NCBI GenBank assembly: GCA_033977485.1
Contig: CM066994.1
Location: forward strand, 85,746,871-85,810,870
Source: Hydrangea macrophylla
Taxonomy: Eukaryota; Streptophyta; Magnoliopsida; Cornales; Hydrangeaceae
Reading direction: 5' to 3'
Length of the DNA: 64,000 nt
Shown: positions 56,365 to 64,000 of the stretch, one piece after another
Position numbering within the stretch: position 1 is the stretch's first letter
How the letters are laid out: each line of letters opens with the position of its first letter
The notes under the pieces: model-generated
What the model saw: only the letters and a program-made list of their open reading frames with translations
The model's database searches: none
What the model was told of the DNA's origin: nothing
Position numbers and translations under genes: made by a program

Positions 56365-56654
56365 TGGCCGTTTTGGGCTGTTTCTGTATTTTTGTCTAAG
56401 GGACTGTTTGGAAAATGTTTTGGGAAATTTCAAGGAACTGTTTGGCAAATATACTATTTTAAAGGCTCACTGTTAGAAATTGGACTTGAAAGAATGTTTG
56501 AGACCGAAATTTATGCTTGTACGATTATCCGGCTTTGTGATTTATTAATGGTGTTATTTATGAAACATTGACATACATATTAGGGTTGAGGTTGTGTCAA
56601 CATGCATGTGTGTAAGAAAGCGTGAAAAGAGTAAAGGGTGGCGGTCTGGTGTGC

Positions 56655-57125
56655 GACCTCAATATCGATCGGATAGTATTCCTGGTATTGGAGGCAACAG
56701 TGTTGTGTACGACTTAGATATCGATCGGATAGTATTCCTGGTATCTAAGGCGCGCGTTTCGGATATTGATCGGATAGTATTCCTGATATCCGAAGCGATG
56801 GTGATAGTGTGGTGTACGGCTTAGATATCGATCAGATATTATTCCTGGTATCTAAGGCGCTTGTTTCGGATATTGATCGGATATTATTCCTGGTATCCGA
56901 AATGATGGTATTGAGTGTGGTGTACGGCTTAGATATCGATCGGATATTATTCCTGGTATCTAAGGCGCTTGTTTCGGATATTGATCGGATATTATTCCTG
57001 GTATCCGAAATGATGGTATTGAGTGTGGCTTAGATATCGATCGGATATTATTCCTAGTATCTGAAGCGATAGTTTGGTGTGCTGTTTTGGATATCGATCG
57101 GATAGTATTCCTGGTATCTGAGATA
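56655..57125 (+). repeat. GATATCGATCGGATA tandem array in 5' LTR of F
   Basis: Nine copies of TATCGATCGGATAKTATTCC followed by TGGTATC, near 56662, 56718, 56764, 56827, 56872, 56935, 56980, 57034 and 57090. Spacings alternate around 45, 56 and 63 bp, giving a higher-order unit of about 108 bp in the middle. ATATCGAT is itself part of a dyad. Frames translated as DIDRILFLVS repeats are not genes. Confidence 0.9.
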
Positions 57126-57733
57126 ATGGTTTGGTTGTGTTGAGTTTTGTTGAGAGAAAAGAGTCAGAAAGATGAGATATTACATTGTTCATGCATGGTC
57201 GCATATTTATTGCTTTCTTTATTCCCCCATGGCTTATGTTGGAATTGGAACCTTGAATTTATTGCTTTTAAACGTTAAATTGCACCGTTGTTTATATGCT
57301 TATATATACATTGCGAGCACTTGTTTATTTTGCTCACCAGCTTTCATAAGCTGACGGCGTTGATGCGTCCTGGACTGTATGTCCAGATTTTCAGGGGTCA
57401 GGAGCAGCCAGGGTACTTTGACTATGCTACTTAGAGTCAGGAGACTTTTCAGGAGGCTGCTTTATATTTCCTATGTCTTTTAATTTGGGTTTGTAATAAA
57501 CTAGCTTTAGACATTTGAATAAGGCGTTTTGTGCCTAAGTTTATGACTGCTGTAATAGTTAGTAAGTTTTAATTGTGGAGGTTATGTTTTGTTAGTATCC
57601 TTTGCTCTAGAAATGTTGTTAAGTTATTTGTTGCAGGGACAATTGGTCATACTCACTTGTCACGACCTACGAGTCCATAAAGGAAATTAAATGCTTTCCT
57701 GAATTATGCTACGTCGGGGCGTGATAGGCTTTT

Positions 57734-57751
57734 TGGTATCAGAGCCAGGTT
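57734..57751 (+). other. Primer-binding site of element F, initiator tRNA-Met
   Basis: TGGTATCAGAGCCAGGTT is an 18-nt perfect match to the 3' end of plant initiator tRNA-Met as I recall it. It stops where the methylated T-loop A58 would block copying. Confidence 0.92.
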
Positions 57752-57925
57752 ATGGCTCGACCAAATGTCCAGAACACCTAGGATCTGCCGTTAAGATAGA
57801 ATTGAGATAAGATAGTTCGACTTTATTCTGTGTCTAGTCGCTTTCTATCGTTTAGAGTTTTCTTTCTTCTCGAGGGGTTGACCGAATTCTTGTTGATCAA
57901 TGGATAGGTAACTTTCTCTTGAGAT

Positions 57926-60900
57926 ATGGCTGGAAGAAATCTCAGGAATCGTCCCGCTATTGAAGATGCACCCCCGGTAATAGATCCAACCGGAATGTTC
58001 GAGGCTTTTGTAAGAAGATTGGAGAGGGTTAGTGATCAGAATGCGAGGAACAATAATCAGAATGGGAATCACAACGGGAATGGGAGGCAAGCCCACCAGA
58101 CGGGAGACAAGCTTCTCAAGGAGTTTCGCGCCCTGCGACCTGAGTATTTTGCGGGGACTGATGAACCCTGGCAAGCGGAACAGTGGCTACGCCAGATGGA
58201 GCGTATCTTTGAGACCATAGAGTGCACTGATCTAGAGAAGAAGCGTCTGGCTATCTTTCAGCTATCTTATGCAGCGGCTGATTGGTGGGATGCAGAAAAG
58301 GCGACCATAGGGGAAGAAGCTGCAAGGAGAATGCCGTGGGTGGTGTTCAAGGAAAGGTTTCTCGAGAAATATTTTCCTGAAGAAGAGAAGGACAAGAGAG
58401 AGAAAGAGTTTATGGAGTTGACTCAAGGGAATATGACTGTCCGAGAGTACACCACTCGGTTTGAGCGTCTGTCTCGCTTTGCTCCACATATGGTGGACAC
58501 ACCCCAGAAGAAAATCAAGAAGTATCACCGAGGTCTCAACCTGTCTCTCCGACATCTGACTATGGGGCATCTGGGCCAGTCATTTGAAGCTCTGGTGAGA
58601 TTGGCTACGGGGTTAGAGAATGATGGTTGTCAGAATTCGAAGCCGTTTGGAAATCGACCTCCACAGAAGGGTTATTTCGGACAGAAACCTGGGTACCCTC
58701 AAGGACAGAAAAGGACCTGGGATAGAGGGAAGAAACCTCAACAGACACAAGCAGTTCAGCAGTATCAGCCTCTAGCAATAGAAGGGGCCAAAAACAACAA
58801 CTGCTTCAATTGTGGTAATCCCGGTCACCGAGCTAAAGATTGCAGACAGACTAGGCGTGCTGATCGTCCGGGAATTGTGTGCTATAATTGTGGCATGCCA
58901 GGTCACATAAGTCTGGAATGCAAGGCTCCTAGGAAAGGCAACTATGGTCAGCAAGGACAGGCCCGCCTGAATGCTGTTATTCCCGAGGCTGCTGGTTATG
59001 AAGAAATAGGGTATGGAGGAGGTGCTTATGAGGAGGGATTGCCTGAGCAACGAGCAGTGGAAGGTACTCTAACCTTGTTTAACTCTCATGTTAAAGTTTT
59101 ATTTGACACGGGTGCTACACATTCTTTTATATCTGTTAAGATCGTTCAGAAGTTGGGTATAGTACCGCAACGTTTAGAGGAAGCTTTGAGTGCTGTCTCA
59201 CCCTTAGGGACCACAGTCAAGTTATTACATGTGTGTAAGGATTGTCCTCTACGGTTAGGAAACCGTGAACTTTTGGCAAGTTTGGTGGTTCTATCGATGA
59301 AGGAATTTGACATAATCCTGGGAATGGATTGGCTCGAGAAGAATGATGCAAAGTTGGATTGTGCAAGGAAGAGGATCACATTTGCGGACAAGGGGAATCG
59401 ACTCTTCGATTTCCAATGTAACCCTTTGGGTGATATGTTCCTCACTAGATGCCTAGCAAACATTGAGGTTGTCAGTGCAGAGGTGACAGTATCATCAATA
59501 CCGGTAATCAAAGAGTTCGAGGAAGTATTCCGAGATATTTCAGGATTACCGCCGGAAAGGGACATAGAATTCTGTGTAGAATTGGTGCCAGGTACTCGAC
59601 CTATAACCAAGGTTCCCTACAGGATGGCCCCTACAGAGTTGTTGGAGCTGAAGGAACAAGTTCAAGAACTTGAGAAGTTGGGTTTTGTTCGTCCAAGTAC
59701 TTCACCCTGGGGATCACCAGTGTTATTTGTGAAGAAGAAGGATGGGACGATGCGGCTGTGTATTGACTACCGAGAACTGAATAAGGTTACTATCAAGAAT
59801 AAGTATCCTTTACCTCGGATAGACGATCTGTTTGATCAGTTGCAAGGAGCCACGACCTTTTCTAAGATTGATCTACGGTCAGGGTATCACCAGTTGAGGG
59901 TGCGGAAGGAAGACATACCTAAGACTGCTTTCAGGATGAGATACGGACACTATGAGTTCTTAGTAATGCCGTTTGGGATGACAAATGCTCCGGCTGTGTT
60001 TATGGACTTGATGAACAGAGTATTCAAGCCCTATTTGGATCGATTCGTTATTGTCTTTATTGATGATATTTTGATCTATTCCAAGTCAGAGGAAGAGCAT
60101 GAACAACACCTGAGGATCGCGTTGCAGACTCTCAAGGATCACCGCCTGTATGCTAAATTCAACAAGTGTGAATTCTGGCTTCAGGAAGTTAAGTTTCTCG
60201 GGCATGTGATCTCTCAACAAGGAATCGCGGTTGACTCATCAAAGACCGATGCAGTGGCGAATTGGACTCGGCCGACCAATGCTACAGAAGTCAGAAGTTT
60301 TCTGGGACTAGCTGGTTACTATCGGAGATTTGTAGAGGGTTTCTCGAAGATAGCAGCCCCATTAACTGGTTTGACTAAGAAAGATTTGAAGTTTGAATGG
60401 ACTGATAAGCATGAACGCGCTTTTCTGGAATTGAAAGAGAGATTGACAACAGCGCCAGTACTTGCGATACCAAAGGATGGTGAGAAGTTCACTATTTTCA
60501 GTGACGCCTCGTATCAAGGATTGGGATGTGTCCTTATGCAAGACGGAAAGGTCATAGCCTATGGTTCACGACAGTTGAAGCCGAATGAATTGAATTACCC
60601 AACTCATGATTTGGAACTGGCAGCAGTAGTGTTTGCGCTCAAGACCTGGAGACACTACCTCTACGGGGAGAAGTTTGATTTGTTCTCGGACCACAAGAAC
60701 CTTAAGTATTTGTTTACTCAGAAGGAGTTGAACATGAGGCAACGTAGGTGGATGGAGCTGATTAAGGATTACGACTTTACATTAGAGTACCACCCCGGTA
60801 AGGCTAACGTAGTCGCTGACGCCCTAAGCCGGAAGCCTCGAGGAATGATTGCTTCATTGATGATGAGGGAATGGAAAGCTTTAGAGACAATCGCAGAATT

Positions 60901-62398
60901 TGATATGCAGATTTCTGAAGGAAGTGACAGACATCACTTTGGATGCCTCGTAGTACAACCAACACTTGTGAGTCGAATCATCGAAGCCCAGGGGGAAGAT
61001 GAAAAATTTCAAGCATGGTTCGCCAAGATGTCAGAAAAGGACCCTATAGAATGGAAGGTTGGGACCAATGGAGGATACCGATGTCGAGACAGATTGTGTG
61101 TGCCAGATTTCGAAGATTTGAGAAAAGATATTCTCGAAGAAGCACATAAATCGAGACTGACAGTACACCCAGGAGGAACAAAGATGTATAAGGATTTGAA
61201 GAGAAACTTCTGGTGGGAAGGGATGAAGCGAGAAGTAGCCGAGTTTGTGTCTAAATGTTTGACTTGTCAACAAGTGGAGGCCGAACATCAGAGACCCTCG
61301 GGATTGTTGCAACCCTTACCTGTTCCAGGATGGAAGTGGGAGCACATAACTATGGATTTTGTGGTTGGATTACCCCGGTCACAACAGAATCATGACGCGA
61401 TCTGGGTAATTGTGGATCGTTTGACGAAGTCTGCACACTTTATCGCGTACAATATGACTTACCCAGTAGAAAGGATGAGTCGAATGTACCTACAGCAAGT
61501 GGTGCGACTGCATGGTGCGCCTGTGTCGATTGTATCAGACCGCGATGCACGTTTTACCTCGGGATTTTGGGAAAGTCTATAGAAGGCTATGGGAACTTCG
61601 CTCAAGATGAGTACTGCATTCCATCCTCAGACCGATGGACAGACCGGGCGTGTTAATCAGATTATGGAAGATATGCTCAGAGCTTGTGCAATCGACTTTG
61701 AAGAGTCTTGGGAGACGCACTTACCTTTGGTTGAATTTGCGTATAACAATAGTTATCACTCAAGTATTGGAATGGCGCCATTCGAAGCTTTGTACGGACG
61801 ACCATGTCGATCTCCATTGTGTTGGGCTGAAGTGGGAGACACAGAACTTTTGGGACCAGATTTGGTGAGAGAGACCAATGAGAAGATTTCACTGGTCAAG
61901 GAAAGGATGACAACTGCACAGAGTAGGCATAAGAGTTATGCGGATCGACGTCGAAAGGACTTGGAGTTCAGTATCGGTGATCACGTACTCCTAAAGGTTT
62001 CACCTGTTCGGGTAGTAGTGCGTTTTGGTCAGAAGAGAGGGAAGCTGGCACCTCGTTTCATCGGACCGTTCGAGGTTTTGGAGCGTGTTGGGAAAGTGGC
62101 TTATCGACTCGCGTTGCCACCAAAGATGTCTGGTGTTCATAATGTGTTCCATGTCAGTATGTTAAGGAAATACATACGGGATCCTTCACATGTGGTTAAT
62201 TTTGATGATATCGAGACGAGTCAGAGTGTTGTCTACAAGGATAGACCTGTGAGGATTCTTGACCAGAGTATCAAGAGGCTGAGAAGAAGAGACGTTCCTT
62301 TGGTTAAGGTTCAGTGGAGGCATCATGACGAAGGAGAGGCGTCGTGGGAGTTAGAGTCAGACATGAGGATTAGATACCCCGAGTTGTTTCAGGATTAG
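57926..62398 (+). pseudogene. Gag-Pol polyprotein of chromovirus F, one internal stop
   Basis: A 1490-residue frame from the ATG at 57926, interrupted only by TAG at 61580-61582 (codon 1219); the frame is the same on both sides. Gag core (about residues 60-225) is followed by two zinc knuckles (C293, [15 protein letters not shown]319, [14 protein letters not shown]). Protease has [10 protein letters not shown] from D394. Reverse transcriptase has [10 protein letters not shown] with D713-D714, and RNase H has [10 protein letters not shown] near 858. Integrase has a zinc domain from H1074 with C1111/C1114, then the core. The catalytic Glu of QTERVNQ reads Gly (QTGRVNQ). The end (PVRILDQSIKRLRRRDVPLV, then VQWRHHDEGEASWELESDMR) is a chromodomain of the Tekay/Del type, thought to guide insertion into heterochromatin. 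The protein is likely truncated within integrase. Confidence 0.93.
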
Positions 62399-62426
62399 TT
62401 AGCTCAGATTTCGGGGCGAAATCTCT

Positions 62427-62442
62427 GTTAAGGTGGGTAGGG
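62427..62442 (+). other. Polypurine tract of element F
   Basis: GTTAAGGTGGGTAGGG immediately precedes the TGTAACGCC start of the 3' LTR. Confidence 0.8.
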
Positions 62443-64000
62443 TGTAACGCCCTGTATTTTATTATCATTAATAAATAAATATTGCATTTTATTTCCATGA
62501 GTAGTTGATTTAATTTCTATTTATAAATAATTATCTGGGGCCAAACCGTAATATTTGAAAATATAGAAAATACTTTCTATGGTTTTAAAATCAATATCTA
62601 TATCTTTGTACAAACCGGGAATTTATTCCTACGCTAATATTATTTTCTGCATTTTTATATCAACCGAAAAATGCCAGTTTTGATTTCAAACTGCGCCTTA
62701 TACCGCGTCTTGGGTGAGGGAGCACGTGAGCTCAACCTCACCGGGAGAATTCTCCCTATTGCTTGGAGCCCAAATAAATTTCTCTATATATGTATATCAC
62801 AGTTCTTCTCTCCCTCACAATTCACTCACTGTAACTCTCAATCTCTCTCTATTTCTCTCTTCCTCTCAAGAATAACACACACATAACACACATACAGTAT
62901 ATACATACTCATACACACATTCATAGTTATATATATATATTGGGATACCAAAATCAAGAACGGAGGAATAAATTCTCAAACGACGGAATTTCGATGGCGG
63001 AAACTCTCGGTCTCAAATTCTCTGTGTAATTGCCCTCTGTGAGTATTATAAACTCACTCGCCATGTTTATATATGTATAATTCAGTGTGTATATGTATGT
63101 ATATATGTATATATATGAAATCACCCTTGAAGCTTGAAATTGGAGTTTTGTCAAACTCAACCAAATTCAATTCCGTGAATTGATTTTGGAAGATCTTTGT
63201 CCCAATAGATTACGGTTCGAATCCTACGCAATAATTCATCCGTATCGCGACGAACGGTTGATTTAAAGTTTTGACGCCCTCACTTTTATCGCGAATATTT
63301 AGAGATATAATCCGTGTTAGTTAAAATTGATCGTGTATTCTAAATCTACGTGGAAAATCGAAGAGATTCATATATTACATGTCCTGGTACGAACAGAAAA
63401 CAGAAATGGGTAAAATTCAGTTTGAAAACCAGAAACAGGGGAGAAAACGAAGAAGATGACATTCTGCAAGAACTCGCGCGCGTGACCCGCTCGCGCGAGG
63501 CTCGCTCGCGCGGCCCGCTCGCGCGGACCATCCCCCCCCTTCGCGCGCGCGATCCTCTCGTGCGACCTGTCCTGCCCCTTCGCGCGCGCGACCCGCTCGC
63601 GCGATCCGGCCTTCCCCTTCGCTCGCGCGACCCGCTTGCGCGACATCACCTCTCCCTCGCTCGCACGATCCGCTCGCGCGAGGTTGTCTGTTTGGGCAGT
63701 TTCTGTATTTTTGTCTAAGGGACTGTTTGGAAAATGTTTTGGGAAATTTCAAGGAACTGTTTGGCAAATATACTATTTTAAAGGCTCACTATTAGAAATT
63801 GGACTTGAAAGAATGTTTGAGACCGAAATTTATGCTCGTACGATTATCCGGCTTTGTGATTTATTAATGGTGTTATTTATGAAACATTGACATACATATT
63901 AGGGTTGAGGTTGTGTCAACATGCATGTGTGTAAGAAAGCGTGAAAAGAGTAAAGGGTTGCGGTCTGGTGTGCGACCTCAATATCGATCGGATAGTATTC
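62443..64000 (+). repeat. 3' LTR of element F (partial at right edge)
   Basis: Aligns to 55230-56681. The GC palindrome array starts at the same offset (1031 bp) in both LTRs, so no other net gap precedes it. The window ends in the first unit of the GATCGGATA array. Confidence 0.93.
63474..63683 (+). repeat. Expanded TCGCGCGA palindrome array in 3' LTR of F
   Basis: 210 bp against 104 bp in the 5' LTR. It has about two extra palindrome pairs with their own C/T spacers (around 63495-63595); the last three pairs correspond to those in the 5' LTR. Confidence 0.9.

Larger units (their letters stand above)
55230..57726 (+). repeat. 5' LTR of element F
   Basis: About 2497 bp, TGTAACGCCCTG to GGGGCGTGATA (the usual CA end appears as TA). 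TCTATATATGTATAT at about 55570-55584 is the likely TATA box. It holds a GC palindrome array and a GATCGGATA tandem array, both downstream of TATA and so in the transcript leader. Confidence 0.88.
55230..64000 (+). mobile_element. Element F: near full-length Tekay/Del chromovirus (Ty3/gypsy), 3' LTR running off the window
   Basis: 5' LTR 55230 to about 57726, an 18-nt initiator tRNA-Met primer site, one long polyprotein frame (57926-62398) with a C-terminal chromodomain-like end, polypurine tract, and 3' LTR from 62443 to beyond 64000. The LTRs differ by about 1% by eye, plus a 106-bp length difference in a GC palindrome array. One stop and one active-site change in integrase suggest it cannot act alone. 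Confidence 0.93.

Noticed and set aside
56594..57033. Protein with DIDRILFLVS repeats
   Set aside because: It is the translation of the GATCGGATA tandem array in the LTR of F, with no conserved start or domain.

Overview
This window looks like intergenic heterochromatin from a flowering plant, probably a dicot with a large, repeat-rich genome. I found no host gene, rRNA gene, intact tRNA gene or CRISPR array. Almost everything is LTR retrotransposons nested inside one another. The plant call rests on the lineages seen: Tat/Ogre-like, Athila-like and Tekay/Del-like Ty3/gypsy elements and a Ty1/copia element. It also rests on plant-type primer sites for tRNA-Asp, tRNA-Arg and initiator tRNA-Met. 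The species cannot be told.

Layout. Element A (minus strand, 1-27340, running off the left edge) is a non-autonomous Tat/Ogre-like element. Its 3' LTR is partial (1-2358) and its 5' LTR is complete (24313-27340). Its own interior holds only a gag fragment, a 112-bp tandem array, an array of GAGTC/GACTC dyads and several duplicated non-coding modules. Three insertions sit in A. A Tekay-like solo LTR (2715-8451, target duplication CTATG) is itself split by a Tat-type solo LTR (2779-6055, duplication GAATG). The third is a complete, very young Athila-like element that carries only gag and protease (8493-16874, duplication GAGAG).

Element A sits in the 3' LTR of element B (minus strand, 27341-38001). 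B is a decayed Tat-lineage element with gag, protease, reverse transcriptase, two RNase H domains and integrase. It also has a four-exon gene on the opposite strand (28444-30769). B in turn lies in the 5' LTR of element C, a broken gypsy element (38002-43095). C is also interrupted by a copia-type LTR (39900-41574) and ends at the LTR of a minus-strand element D (43096-43962). Next comes copia element E (44256 to about 54030, decayed), with a Tekay-type solo LTR in its leader (46484-48025, duplication TATTG). After an unassigned stretch lies element F (55230 to beyond 64000), a nearly full-length Tekay/Del chromovirus with one internal stop codon.

Most notable points. (1) The primer-binding site of A matches about 50 nt of tRNA-Arg. 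It includes CCA and the anticodon arm, with G where the gene should have A34, as expected if a mature, inosine-bearing tRNA had been copied. (2) Unrelated elements carry arrays of short palindromes with family-specific cores (GCCGCGGC, CGATCGATCG, TCGCGCGA, GTCGAC), often close to the presumed TATA box. (3) B carries a spliced antisense gene whose three introns all keep the reading frame. Family assignments come from motifs read by eye; no database search was possible.
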